A stretch of 64,000 nt of DNA, from NCBI RefSeq assembly GCF_006970865.1, contig NZ_CP035503.1, forward strand, positions 1,563,001 to 1,627,000, written 5' to 3'. A program made the translations under genes and the position numbers. The first letter of the stretch is position 1. The number at the start of each line of letters is the position of its first letter. Below the pieces are notes generated by a model, which was not told the origin of the DNA, ran no database searches, and saw nothing but the letters and a program-made list of their open reading frames with translations. This stretch comes from Rhodoferax sediminis. GTDB taxonomy: Bacteria > Pseudomonadota > Gammaproteobacteria > Burkholderiales > Burkholderiaceae_C. Positions 46,670-56,057 of this stretch are shown here, in pieces.

Positions 46670-49600
46670 ATGAACCTGCAATCCATCAACAGCAACAAGT
46701 GGGCGCGGCGTGTGGCTTGGACGGCCGCAGGCGTGGTGCTGCTGTGGGGCATCTGCTGGCTGGCGGTGCCGCCCATCCTCAAGAGCCAGGCCCAGAAAAT
46801 AGCCAGCGAGCAGTTGGGGCGCAAGGTCACCATCGGCGCGGTCGATTTCAAGCCCTGGACGCTGGAACTTACGGTCACCGACCTGGCTGTGGCCACCGCC
46901 GATGGGGCCGGGCAGCAGCTGCACGTCCAGCGTCTCTATATAGATGGTGAGTTGCAGTCGATCCTGCGGCTGGCGCCGGTGGTCGATGCCGTCACAGTCG
47001 ATGCGCCGAGCCTCAAACTGACCCGCCTCTCGGAGGGGCACTACGACATTGACGACATCCTGGCCCGGCTGAGCCAGCCGTCCGGTAAGCCGCCCGGCAA
47101 ACCGCTGCACTTCGCGCTGTACAACCTGGCGCTCGATGGCGGCTCCGTGGACTTCACCGACAAGTCGGTCGGCAAAACCCATCAGTTGCGCGATTTGACG
47201 CTGAGCGTGCCGTTCTTGAGCAACCTGGATTCCAAGCGCGGTGTGGTGGTCCAGCCAAGGCTGGCCTTCACGCTCAACGGCAGCCGTTTCGATTCGGCCG
47301 CCGAGGGTACGCCGTTCGCCCAGACCCACAAGCTTGATGCCACCATCAAGCTTGCCGGGTTCGACCTCGCGCCCTATCTGGGCTATATCCCGGCCAGTCT
47401 GCCGGTGCGGCTGCAGACGGGCGTGATCGACACCGACCTGCGCGTGGCATTCGAGCAGACGTCCACCACGTCGGTCAAGCTTAGAGGCACGGTCCAAGCC
47501 AGCCATGTGAAGCTGACCGACGCCAAAACGCGTGACCTGCTGTCGTTCGACGCGCTCAAGCTCACGCTCGCGGACGTGCAGCCGCTGGCACAGCGCGCCA
47601 ACATCTCGTCGATTGAACTGACCGGCCCGAATGTGGCGGTGCGGCGCGATGCGGCAGGGCGGTTCAATGTGGACCTCGCAGCCACGCCGGCGGCCGCCTC
47701 CACCGCACCGGTTGCTACGGAAAGAGGAGCTAAAGGCGAAGATACCACAGGGGCTGCAGCCACAAAAGAAGCCCAAACCAATGCGTGGAAAATCCAAGTT
47801 GACAAGGTTGCCGTGCGCGGCGGGACGGTGGCATGGACCGACGAGACCACCGCTCCCCATGCGCAGCTGGCCCTGCGCGAGCTGGTGTTCGACGCGGCTG
47901 CCATCGCGCTGCCGTTTGCGAAGCCGCTGCAGTTCAGTGGTTCGGCGGTGCTGGCTTCGGTGACTGGCTCCCCCACTGCATCGGCTGCGGCGGCGCCGGC
48001 GAGCCCGTCGCCGCAGGCTGCCAGCCTGAGCTTTGGCGGCGCGGCCACGGACCGCATGGTCAGCGTGGCGGCCAACCTGAAGGCCCTGCCGCTGAGCCTG
48101 GCCGCGCCGTACCTCGCGTCCTTCATCGAACCCGGGCTGAACGGCCAGTTGACGGCCCAGCTGAACGCGGACTGGAAGGCGCCCGCGGCGGGCGCACAGG
48201 CGACCGGTTTGCTGCTCGGCGTGAAACAGCTCACGCTGGAGAATCTGGCGCTCACCGATGGCAAGGCCGTGAGCCAGCCCAGGGCCCCGAATCCGCGCAA
48301 CGCGGCGCTGCCCAGCATCAAGCAGATCGAGGTGGCCGACGCACGGATCGATCTGGACAAACAGACGGTGAGCGTGGGCAAGCTGGCGCTCACCGATCCC
48401 CACGCCAGCGTGGAGCGCGGCGCCGACAAACGCTGGATGTTCGAGCGCTGGCTGAAAAAGCCGGCCGCCTCGGGGGCTCCCCGGGGATCTGCATCAAAAC
48501 GACCTGTAGCCCCCGCCAGGACTTGGCAGATTGCTATCAATGATGTAGCGATCGAGGGTGGCGCCGTATCGTACCGGGACGCCGCCATGCCGCGGCCGGT
48601 GGCCTTCGAAGTATCAAAGCTCACGATCCAGCTGAAGGACTTTGCGCTGGACAGCCAAAAACCCTCACCCCTCACAGCCTCGGCGCGCATCGGGGCGGGA
48701 CGCACGGAGCCCGGCCGGCTGGATTACCACGGCGATCTGGGCTTGAACCCCTTGTCGGCGCAAGGCCAGGTGCAGGCGGTGCGCCTGCCGCTGCACGCGC
48801 TCGAGCCTTACTTTGGCGATGCGCTGAACATCCGACTGTTGCGCGCCGACACCAGCTTCAAGGGGCAGGTGCACTACCTCGAGAGCAAGGCCGGCCCGGT
48901 GGTCAAAGTCACGGGCGACTCTGCGCTGGAGGACTTTCGCGCCAACAGCGTGTTGCCGCCGGGCGTGGCGGCTGTCGCCGCGACGTCGCCCGCCACCGCA
49001 GGGGCTGTGCCCAAAGCCACCACTATGGCGGCGGCCGGCAGCCTGCAACCCGTCAGCGAGCCGCTGCTGCAGTGGAAGGCCCTGAGTGTGCGCGGCCTCG
49101 ACCTGACCATGAAGCCGGGTACTGCCACCCGGGTCAATGTGCGCCAGACCGCGCTCAGCGACTTCTATGCGCGCGTGATCATCAACCCGAACGGGCGCAT
49201 CAACCTGCAGGACCTGGTGAAGTCGTCGGCGCAGCCGGTCGCGGCCGCCGCACCGGCTTCTGGTGCAGCCCCGATCAAGCCCGCGCCCGCTGTGTCGCCT
49301 GCGCCCGCTGCGGGTGGTGCGCTGGCGCCCATTGTCAATATCGGCCCGATCAGCCTGGTCAATGGCAAGGTGCTGTTCTCCGACCACTTCATCAAACCCA
49401 ACTACTCGGCCGACCTGACCGAGCTCACCGGCAAGCTCAGCGCGTTCTCCAGCGTCGCGCCGGCCAGCGCGCCCACCATGGCGGATCTGGAACTGCGCGG
49501 CAAGGCCGAGGGCACGGCCTCGCTGGAGATCACCGGCAAACTCAATCCGCTGGCCAAGCCGCTGGCGCTGGACATCACCGGCAAGGTGCGCGACCTCGAA

Positions 49601-50590
49601 CTGCCGCCGCTGTCGCCGTACGCCATCAAGTACGCGGGCCACGGCATCGAGCGCGGCAAGATGAGCCTGGACGTGAACTACGTGGTGCTGCCCAACGGCC
49701 AGCTCACCGCCAAGAACAACCTGGTGCTGAACCAGCTGAGCTTTGGCGACGAGGTCAAGGGCGCACCCACCAGCCTGCCGGTCAAGCTCGCGGTGGCGCT
49801 GCTGGCCGACCGCAATGGCGTGATCAATCTGGACCTGCCGATCAGCGGCTCGCTCAACGACCCGCAGTTCAGCCTCGGGCCCATCATCTTCAAGGCCATC
49901 ATCAACATCATCGTCAAGGCCGTGACCGCGCCGTTCAGCCTGCTCGCGAATGCGTTTGGCGGCGGCGGTGACGAACTCAGCACGGTGGCCTTCGCGCCCG
50001 GCAGCGCGGTGCTGACGCCGGACGCCCGGCAAAGCCTGGACAAGGTGGCCAAGGCGCTGGCCGAGCGCCCCGCACTCAAGATGACCGTGGTCGGCACCGC
50101 CAGCCTGGATGCCGAGATGGAGGGCTACCGGCGCGAACGCCTGAACGCCATGGTGCGCGCCGAAAAGCGCCGCGAGACGACGATTGGAGCTAGCGCAGTC
50201 CCGGCGCCGGCTGCCGCTGCATCCGCTGCTGCGGGGGCCGCTGCCCCGGCCACCACGGTCGGTGATGCGGAATACCCGGCCCTGCTGAAGCAGGTCTACA
50301 AGCACGCCGACCTGCCCAAGCCGCGCAACCTGATCGGCATGGCCAAGGATCTTCCGCAGGCCGAGATGGAGTCGCTGCTGATGGCCAATATCCCCGTGAC
50401 CGAAGACGCGATGCGCCAACTGGCGCTGGCGCGGGGCGAGGCGGTGAAGGAGTATCTGGCTTTGAGGCAGGTGCCGGCGCAGCAGCTGTTCCTGGGCGCG
50501 CCCAAGGCGGCGGCCGACCAGCCCGCGACCGAGAGTAAGCCGGGCGCCAAGTGGAGCCCGCACGCCGATCTGAACCTGGCGACCCGATAG
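46670..50590 (+). CDS. DUF748 / AsmA-like large envelope protein
   Basis: 1306 residues. N-terminal signal-anchor (ARRVAWTAAGVVLLWGICWL) followed by QKIASEQLGRKVTIGAVDFK, as in AsmA-like proteins. Repeated beta-rich segments (INDVAIEGGAVSYRD; LRELVFDAAAI; ISLVNGKVLFSDHF) suggest a long periplasmic groove like lipid-transfer AsmA/YhdP proteins. The C-terminal part has an OmpA-like stretch (FAPGSAVLTPDARQSLDKVA). Residues about 349-366 and 609-626 are encoded by 55-bp repeats. Exact role unknown; outer membrane lipid transport is an inference. Confidence 0.85.
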   Translation: MNLQSINSNKWARRVAWTAAGVVLLWGICWLAVPPILKSQAQKIASEQLGRKVTIGAVDFKPWTLELTVTDLAVATADGAGQQLHVQRLYIDGELQSILRLAPVVDAVTVDAPSLKLTRLSEGHYDIDDILARLSQPSGKPPGKPLHFALYNLALDGGSVDFTDKSVGKTHQLRDLTLSVPFLSNLDSKRGVVVQPRLAFTLNGSRFDSAAEGTPFAQTHKLDATIKLAGFDLAPYLGYIPASLPVRLQTGVIDTDLRVAFEQTSTTSVKLRGTVQASHVKLTDAKTRDLLSFDALKLTLADVQPLAQRANISSIELTGPNVAVRRDAAGRFNVDLAATPAAASTAPVATERGAKGEDTTGAAATKEAQTNAWKIQVDKVAVRGGTVAWTDETTAPHAQLALRELVFDAAAIALPFAKPLQFSGSAVLASVTGSPTASAAAAPASPSPQAASLSFGGAATDRMVSVAANLKALPLSLAAPYLASFIEPGLNGQLTAQLNADWKAPAAGAQATGLLLGVKQLTLENLALTDGKAVSQPRAPNPRNAALPSIKQIEVADARIDLDKQTVSVGKLALTDPHASVERGADKRWMFERWLKKPAASGAPRGSASKRPVAPARTWQIAINDVAIEGGAVSYRDAAMPRPVAFEVSKLTIQLKDFALDSQKPSPLTASARIGAGRTEPGRLDYHGDLGLNPLSAQGQVQAVRLPLHALEPYFGDALNIRLLRADTSFKGQVHYLESKAGPVVKVTGDSALEDFRANSVLPPGVAAVAATSPATAGAVPKATTMAAAGSLQPVSEPLLQWKALSVRGLDLTMKPGTATRVNVRQTALSDFYARVIINPNGRINLQDLVKSSAQPVAAAAPASGAAPIKPAPAVSPAPAAGGALAPIVNIGPISLVNGKVLFSDHFIKPNYSADLTELTGKLSAFSSVAPASAPTMADLELRGKAEGTASLEITGKLNPLAKPLALDITGKVRDLELPPLSPYAIKYAGHGIERGKMSLDVNYVVLPNGQLTAKNNLVLNQLSFGDEVKGAPTSLPVKLAVALLADRNGVINLDLPISGSLNDPQFSLGPIIFKAIINIIVKAVTAPFSLLANAFGGGGDELSTVAFAPGSAVLTPDARQSLDKVAKALAERPALKMTVVGTASLDAEMEGYRRERLNAMVRAEKRRETTIGASAVPAPAAAASAAAGAAAPATTVGDAEYPALLKQVYKHADLPKPRNLIGMAKDLPQAEMESLLMANIPVTEDAMRQLALARGEAVKEYLALRQVPAQQLFLGAPKAAADQPATESKPGAKWSPHADLNLATR
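47714..47768 (+). repeat. 55-bp repeat family A, copy 1 inside the DUF748 gene
   Basis: GCTAC, 7 bases, GGAGC, 20 bases, GGGCTGCAG, then CCACAAAAG. It is translated as ATERGAKGEDTTGAAATKEA, a polar linker between two beta-rich blocks. Confidence 0.65.
48495..48549 (-). repeat. 55-bp repeat family A, copy 2 inside the DUF748 gene
   Basis: On the minus strand: GCTAC, 7 bases, ATAGC, 20 bases, GGGCTACAG, then GTCGTTTTG. The coding strand reads SKRPVAPARTWQIAINDVAI, so the insert enters the start of a conserved-looking strand. Confidence 0.8.
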
Positions 50591-50752
50591 GCGCCGCGGG
50601 GCCGCACCGCATTCAACGCCGTGCAGGGGGCGGTCGGCATGTATCGGCGTGTATCAGCGCGGATGGAGCAGGCCCGGCTTGCACCTCTCGCGCGGCAGGC
50701 TCACAATCAAAAAAGCGCGCAGGGCATCACCTGGCGTCGTTGGAGAGCAAGC

Positions 50753-51298
50753 TTGCCGCGACCTCGCTACACCCGCACTGCCATCGTCCTGCATGGCGTC
50801 ATGGCGCTGCTCATCGTGACCGGTTTTTGTCTGGGACTGTCGATGGCCGACTTGCCGCTGAGCCCGCTCAAGTTGCGGCTCTTCTCGTATCACAAGTGGA
50901 TCGGTGTCAGCGTCTGGGGGCTGCTTCTGCTGCGCATCCTGTGGCGCATCAAGCATGCACCGCCGCCGTTGCCCGCGGGCATGGCCGCGTGGGAGCAGAC
51001 CGCGGCGCACGCCGGCCATCTGCTGCTGTATGTGCTGATGGCCGTCATTCCCATTTCGGGCTGGCTCATGAGTTCGGCCCAAGGGGTGACAACGGTCTAC
51101 CTGGGCCTGTGGCCGCTGCCCGATCTGCTGGCCAAAAATGAAGCGCTGGGCCGGCTGCTGCTGGCGCTGCACCGCATCCTTAACTACGCGCTGCTCGGAG
51201 CCGTCATCCTGCATGTGGCGGCCGCGCTCAAGCACCATTTCATCGACCGGGATGGCGTGCTGGTCCGCATGTTCCGGCTCACGGGGGCTGCCGAATGA
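50753..51298 (+). CDS. Cytochrome b561 family protein
   Basis: About 181 residues from a TTG start at 50753, chosen because GGAG stands 7 bases upstream and the protein then begins LPRPRYTRTAIVLHGVMAL as b561 proteins do. Four helices; haem histidines can be seen in IVLHGVMALLI, FSYHKWIGV, AHAGHLLLYVL and ALHRILNYALLGAVILHVA. It would pass electrons from quinol in the inner membrane. It overlaps the first yceI by 4 bases. Confidence 0.88.
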   Translation: MPRPRYTRTAIVLHGVMALLIVTGFCLGLSMADLPLSPLKLRLFSYHKWIGVSVWGLLLLRILWRIKHAPPPLPAGMAAWEQTAAHAGHLLLYVLMAVIPISGWLMSSAQGVTTVYLGLWPLPDLLAKNEALGRLLLALHRILNYALLGAVILHVAAALKHHFIDRDGVLVRMFRLTGAAE

Positions 51299-51843
51299 AA
51301 GTCTTCCTCCTCGCGTTGCTACTGGTGGGCGTCGGTGCACAGGCCGCCGAGTACCGGCGCGTGGACGTCGCGCACAGTCAGATCCGCTTTACCTCGAAGC
51401 AGATGGGCGTGCCGGTTGACGGTGTGTTCCACACCTTCGATGCGGACATGGCCTTCGACCCGCAGGCGCCGGCCACGGCCCGCGGCCAGTTGCGTATCGC
51501 CCTGTCCAGCATCGACACGGGCAACCGCGAAGCCAACGAGGAGGTCCCGGGCGCGCAGTGGTTCGATGTCAAGCGCCACCCCGAAGCGCAGTTCGAAATG
51601 CGCCAGATCCAGCCGCTGGGCGCCGGCCGGTTCCAGGTCAGCGGCATCTTGAGTCTCAAGGGCGTCAGCCGGCCGCTGGCGGTCGACGCCACGCTCAAGC
51701 CCAGCGGGGCCGGGCAAGCCGTGCTGGACGGCGCCTTCGTGCTCAAGCGGTTGGACTTCGGCGTGGGCGGGGGCGTCTGGGGCGACGTGGGCGTGGTCGC
51801 CAACGAGGTGACGGTGCAATTTCACCTGGTGCTGGAGCCGTAA
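51295..51843 (+). CDS. YceI family periplasmic protein, copy 1
   Basis: 182 residues with a signal peptide (MKVFLLALLLVGVGAQAAE). The lipocalin-like YceI barrel starts YRRVDVAHSQIRFTSKQMGV and continues with GQLRIALSSIDTGNREANEE. YceI proteins bind isoprenoid lipids. Coupled to the cytochrome b561 gene and 3 bases before the second yceI. Confidence 0.92.
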   Translation: MKVFLLALLLVGVGAQAAEYRRVDVAHSQIRFTSKQMGVPVDGVFHTFDADMAFDPQAPATARGQLRIALSSIDTGNREANEEVPGAQWFDVKRHPEAQFEMRQIQPLGAGRFQVSGILSLKGVSRPLAVDATLKPSGAGQAVLDGAFVLKRLDFGVGGGVWGDVGVVANEVTVQFHLVLEP

Positions 51844-51846
51844 GCC

Positions 51847-52413
51847 ATGAAAAAGCTGCTCTTTGCTTTGCTGTGCAGTCTGTGCGTCGCCACCGCGCTG
51901 GCCGCCGATGTCTACGAGTCCGACCCGAATCACACCTTTGCGTGGTTCGAGTTCGACCACCTGGGCTACAGCATCCAGCGCGACCGCTTCGACAAGGTCG
52001 ATGCCACGGTCAGCCTGAACCTGCAGGACCAGACCGGCAGCGTGCAGGCGCGCATCGATGTCAATTCGATCAGCACGGGCTCGCACTTTTTCAACCGGAT
52101 ACTGCTCAGCGATGCGTTTTTCGACGCCGGCAAATATCCGCTCATCACTTTCCAGTCGACACATTTCACGTTCGGCAAGCTCGACAATGTGACGGCCGTC
52201 GAGGGCGATCTGACCATCAAGGGCATCACGCGCCCCGTGACCCTGAGCGTGACCCATTACAAATGCATGATGCATCCCGAATACCACCGGATGGCCTGCG
52301 GCCTCAATGCCAGCGCCAACATCAGGCGCAGCGACTTCAACCTGGGCAAATATGTGCCGCTGATCACCAACAACATCACCCTTTATGTGTCGATCGAGGC
52401 GATCCAGCATTGA
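51847..52413 (+). CDS. YceI family periplasmic protein, copy 2
   Basis: 188 residues with a signal peptide (MKKLLFALLCSLCVATALAA). YceI barrel: YESDPNHTFAWFEFDHLGYS, then ARIDVNSISTGSHFFNRIL. It differs considerably from copy 1, so the pair is old. The three genes form a b561-YceI-YceI module. Confidence 0.93.
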   Translation: MKKLLFALLCSLCVATALAADVYESDPNHTFAWFEFDHLGYSIQRDRFDKVDATVSLNLQDQTGSVQARIDVNSISTGSHFFNRILLSDAFFDAGKYPLITFQSTHFTFGKLDNVTAVEGDLTIKGITRPVTLSVTHYKCMMHPEYHRMACGLNASANIRRSDFNLGKYVPLITNNITLYVSIEAIQH

Positions 52414-52560
52414 CAGGATTTGCGCCCGTTGGGCCAGCCGGCTCGCCGCAATGCAAATCCCGGTGAAAATAGGGGGTTGACCGCCGCCGGCGCAACCGCG
52501 CCGAACGGGGAGTCGGAGCGGTTGTCCGCCGCCACTTGCACAATCACCGACAGATCATTT

Positions 52561-55437
52561 ATGTTCAGCTTTTCCAATCGCAACCCATCCTCCGAAGCGC
52601 CCGCCGTGACCCCTACTTCCACCAAATCCCACGACCCGCACCCGCTGGATGCCCTCACCGGCGGTGCGTTCTCCGCCGCCACTTCGGGCGAGCGCGCGGC
52701 GCGCATCCGTGAATGGCTGACGCGCAACCCGAGCCCCGAGCAGATGCAGGAAGTGTTCAAGGAACTGGGCACGCGCGACAAGGGCGCCGCCAAGCCGCTC
52801 AAGGAAAAGCTCGACGAGCTCAAGCGTGCCAAGGGCCAGGAAATCCTGGCGGCCGAGTGGGCCGGCAAGGGCCAGGCCCTGCTGGCGCTGTCCAAGCTGA
52901 ATATTGCCGACGCCATGGCCTGGCAGCGCGACGCCGCCAAGGCCGGCGCGCCGCTGTCCAAAGAGCCGCTGGCGTCGGTCAAGGTACAACTGGCCGAGCG
53001 CGTCAAGGTGATCGAGGACCTGCAGCACCGCGTGCAGGTGCAGCGCGAAGCCGCCGTGCTGCTGGCGCAGCGCATCGAGGTGCTGTCGACCAAGCCGTGG
53101 CGCGACGCGCAGGCTGTGCTGGAGGTGCTGCATGCTGACGTGCAGCACTGGCAGGCGCAGGCGCAGGAGCTTGCCGCCGATGCCAACTGGTCCAGCGTGG
53201 ACGCCAGGTTCCCGCCGCAACTCGACGCCTCCAAGGCCCAGCTGCTGGTGGTCTGGGATGCCTTTGCGGCCGCGCTGGCGCAGGCCGTGGCCGCGGCCGA
53301 CGATGCCGGCGCAGCGCTGCCGCCCGTGCTGGTGTGGGCCAACGAACTGCGCGCCGAACGCGGCGTGCCGGTGGAAGCGCCCGTGCAAGCGCAGAAACCC
53401 GCGCTGGATCCGGCAGTTCACAACGAAATGCGTGCCAGGGCAGCGCAGGCCGTGCGTGAGGCGCTATCGAAATTGGAGCAAGAGGTGGGCGAAGGCCACG
53501 GCAAGGCCAGTGCTGGCGCGGCCAGCGCGCTGCGCAATGCGCTCAAGGAACACGGCAAGCTGATCGACGCCGCGCTCGAGAACCAGGCCCACGCCGCACT
53601 GGCCGCGGCCGGCGAAATGGAGGGCTGGCAGCGCTGGCGCGCCGACCAGCTGCGCGAGGAACTGGTGATCAAGGCCGAGGGCCTGCTCAAGCGCCCCGCC
53701 GAGCATGCGCTGGGCGGGCGCAAGATGCAGGACCTGCTTCGCCAGATGCGCGAGCAATGGAAGCAGACCGACCAGGGCGGTGCGCCCAACCACGCGCTGT
53801 GGAAGCGCTTCGACGAGGCCTGCAACGAAGCCCACAAGGTAGTGGAAGCCTGGCTCGACAAGGTCAAGGCCGAGGCCGCCGAGCACCGGTTGCAGCGCCT
53901 GGCACTGATCGAAGAGGTCAAGGCCTGGGGCGTGGCCAACGCGGGCCTCACCGACTGGAAGGCCTTCAGCCGCTCGCTGCACCAGTTTGGCGACCGCTGG
54001 CGCGAGGCCGGGCATCTGGGCGAAAAGACCTTCGCCGAGCTGCAGCCGCAGTGGAAAGAAGCCATTCACGGCGCTGCCGCACCGTTCGAGGCCGCGCAAA
54101 AGAGCAGCGTGGAACGCCGCCACGCCCTGATCGAAGAGGCCGTGGTGCTGGGAGCCGCGCCGGTGCTGCGCATCGACGCCGTCAAGGCTCTGCAGCAGCG
54201 CTGGCAGTTGGAGGCCCAAAGCGTGCCACTGGAGCGCAAGTTCGAGCAAAAGCTGTGGGATGCCTTCCGCAAACCGATCGATGACGCCTTCAACCGCAAG
54301 ACCGAGGAGCGCGAAAAGGCGGCGGCATCGTTGAGCGAGCGCGATCGCATCGTGCTGGATGCGGCCAAGGCGCTGGAGGCCGCCAACGCCACTGGCGACG
54401 CCGGCAAAATCCGTGCCGCCATGAGCGCGCTGGACGCCGCGCTGCGCGGCCAGGCGCAGGCCGCCGCCGTGGTGGCCGCTGCCACCGATCGGGAACAAAA
54501 TAGGCCTGTGGCCAAGACAGAGCCTGCACCAGACGCTACGGAAACAGTAGCGGAGCCGGTAAACCCTGCCGCTGTTGAGGCCGTTGCACCTGCAACACCA
54601 GACGCACCCGATGCGCCCGGCGCAGCGGCCGACGAATCCAGGGCCGCAGATACTGCCGGTGACACGGCCGCGCCCGCGGAGCCCTTGGATGCCGTACCCG
54701 CCGCGCCAGCAGTACCTGCCAAACCCGCGCCCAAGCCCGTTGTTGCGATGCGTGGCGACGACCGCCCGGGCATGAAAAAGTCCGAACCTGCGCAGGCGGG
54801 CCGGGGTGGCAAGTTTGGTGATCGCCGCGATGCGCCGCGCGGCGCTGCGCGCCCGGGGGACAACAAGTTCGAGCCGCGCCGCGACGATCGCGGCCCGCGC
54901 CCCGACGCACGCGGTGATGGGCGCGGCGACCCACGCGGTGGCCGCTTTGGCGATCGCCCGGCCTATGAAGAGCGTGGCCCGAGGTTGGGCGACGCGGCCT
55001 TCCGGGCCCAGCGCGAAGCGCTGGAGCGCGCCGAGTTCACCCTCAAGAAGCTCGCCGCGCAGGCCCACGGTGAGGCGCTGACCCAACTGCTCACCGCCTG
55101 GGAAAAGCGCGATGCAAGTCAGGTGCCCAGCGTGCAGGAACTGGGCTCACGCGTCACGGCCGCAGGGCGTGGCCACTGGGCACAGGCGATAGCCGGTGCG
55201 CCCGACGGCGATGCGTCCGAGGCCTTGCTGCGGTTGGAGATAGCTGCCGAAGTGCCGACGCCCGCCGAACACATCAGCGCGCGGCGCATGTTGCAGCTGC
55301 AATTGCTGACCCGGCGCAACGACCCGCCCCCCGCGCAAACCTGGGGTCAGGACACGGCACGCGTACTGGCCAGTGCATTCGACGCCGGCCATGCGCGCCG
55401 CGTGCAAAACGTCCTCAAGGTGCTGCTCAAGCGCTAA
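52561..55437 (+). CDS. DUF349 domain protein with Arg/Gly-rich tail segment
   Basis: About 958 residues from the ATG at 52561 (a longer frame has no good start). Charged helical DUF349 repeats occupy roughly residues 300-640 (NHALWKRFDEACNEAHKVVE; RWREAGHLGEKTFAELQPQW; WDAFRKPIDDAFNRKTEERE). An Ala/Pro-rich linker follows, partly encoded by a 55-bp repeat, then an Arg/Gly/Asp-rich stretch (about 735-815). A helical domain ends in AGHARRVQNVLKVLLKR. DUF349 proteins are poorly characterised; the RG-rich region hints at nucleic acid contact (inference). Confidence 0.85.
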   Translation: MFSFSNRNPSSEAPAVTPTSTKSHDPHPLDALTGGAFSAATSGERAARIREWLTRNPSPEQMQEVFKELGTRDKGAAKPLKEKLDELKRAKGQEILAAEWAGKGQALLALSKLNIADAMAWQRDAAKAGAPLSKEPLASVKVQLAERVKVIEDLQHRVQVQREAAVLLAQRIEVLSTKPWRDAQAVLEVLHADVQHWQAQAQELAADANWSSVDARFPPQLDASKAQLLVVWDAFAAALAQAVAAADDAGAALPPVLVWANELRAERGVPVEAPVQAQKPALDPAVHNEMRARAAQAVREALSKLEQEVGEGHGKASAGAASALRNALKEHGKLIDAALENQAHAALAAAGEMEGWQRWRADQLREELVIKAEGLLKRPAEHALGGRKMQDLLRQMREQWKQTDQGGAPNHALWKRFDEACNEAHKVVEAWLDKVKAEAAEHRLQRLALIEEVKAWGVANAGLTDWKAFSRSLHQFGDRWREAGHLGEKTFAELQPQWKEAIHGAAAPFEAAQKSSVERRHALIEEAVVLGAAPVLRIDAVKALQQRWQLEAQSVPLERKFEQKLWDAFRKPIDDAFNRKTEEREKAAASLSERDRIVLDAAKALEAANATGDAGKIRAAMSALDAALRGQAQAAAVVAAATDREQNRPVAKTEPAPDATETVAEPVNPAAVEAVAPATPDAPDAPGAAADESRAADTAGDTAAPAEPLDAVPAAPAVPAKPAPKPVVAMRGDDRPGMKKSEPAQAGRGGKFGDRRDAPRGAARPGDNKFEPRRDDRGPRPDARGDGRGDPRGGRFGDRPAYEERGPRLGDAAFRAQREALERAEFTLKKLAAQAHGEALTQLLTAWEKRDASQVPSVQELGSRVTAAGRGHWAQAIAGAPDGDASEALLRLEIAAEVPTPAEHISARRMLQLQLLTRRNDPPPAQTWGQDTARVLASAFDAGHARRVQNVLKVLLKR
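54497..54551 (-). repeat. 55-bp repeat family A, copy inside the DUF349 gene
   Basis: On the minus strand: GCTAC, 7 bases, GTAGC, 20 bases, TGGCCACAG, then GCCTATTTT. It is translated as part of EQNRPVAKTEPAPDATETVA in the flexible linker. Confidence 0.65.
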
Positions 55438-55477
55438 GCCGACCTGTTCGCCACAGGCGGCCAAGCCGACAAATACG

Positions 55478-55684
55478 TTAGTTGGTCAACAGCGACTTGC
55501 GGCTGTCTTCGAGGACCTTGATGGCGAGAGTGTGTGTGACGGAAGGGTACTGTTCCAGATACTCGTCCAGGGTCTCGCCGGCCTCCAGGTAATCAAACAT
55601 CGACTTGACGGGGACTTGCGTGCCGGCGAAGCAGGGCACGACACCGAACGGAACGGGTTGCACGCGAATGGCTGAACTCATCAT
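55478..55684 (-). CDS. DUF433 domain protein, copy 1
   Basis: 68 residues: VPCFAGTQVPVKSMFDYLEA, then GETLDEYLEQYPSVTHTLAI, the DUF433 helix-turn-helix-like fold. Such proteins are often antitoxins paired with DUF5615 toxins, but no partner gene follows. AAGGAATCC stands before the start. A close paralogue is at 56058-56264. Confidence 0.85.
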   Translation of the reverse strand: MMSSAIRVQPVPFGVVPCFAGTQVPVKSMFDYLEAGETLDEYLEQYPSVTHTLAIKVLEDSRKSLLTN

Positions 55685-56057
55685 GAAGGAATCCTCCAGG
55701 ATTCTGGTGAAAGGGCTTGCATACTAGGTCGGCACCCGGTGCAATTCAACTCGTTCGGCAATGAGATTGTCGCGAGTAGTTTTTATCTCTTCGGCATCCA
55801 GAATTGGCGCCGCGCCAACCGTGTCGCCAGACGAACCTGCCCGGCCTGCGCGATCGCGCGGATGCTATTTGTTTGATAGCATGATACACTGATTTTTCAT
55901 GGGCTTGCGCCTGGTTTTGTCTGAAACAGCAGCGCAGCATCTGCCCATGAAAATCGAGTTATGGCGGCAATGGAATATGCACATGACCAGAAGTCATGCA
56001 AACAAACTATTACCCCTTTAACGGGCTGCATCCGGGCGAGCCGCTCCAGTCGGTTCC
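55685..56057. other. Gap between the two DUF433 genes
   Basis: No supported gene. A family A repeat copy lies at 55864-55918. The rest is partly A+T-rich and has no DUF5615-like toxin frame on either strand. Confidence 0.5.
55864..55918 (+). repeat. 55-bp repeat family A, intergenic copy between the DUF433 genes
   Basis: GCTAT, TTGTTTG, ATAGC (a 5-bp hairpin, 7 bp with flanking AT), 20 bases, GGGCTTGCG, then CCTGGTTTT. All spacings match the family. Confidence 0.7.

Noticed and set aside
55685..56057. A toxin gene paired with DUF433
   Set aside because: Short frames here have no DUF5615/PIN-like residues (no N-terminal LxDExL pattern) and overlap the family A repeat.
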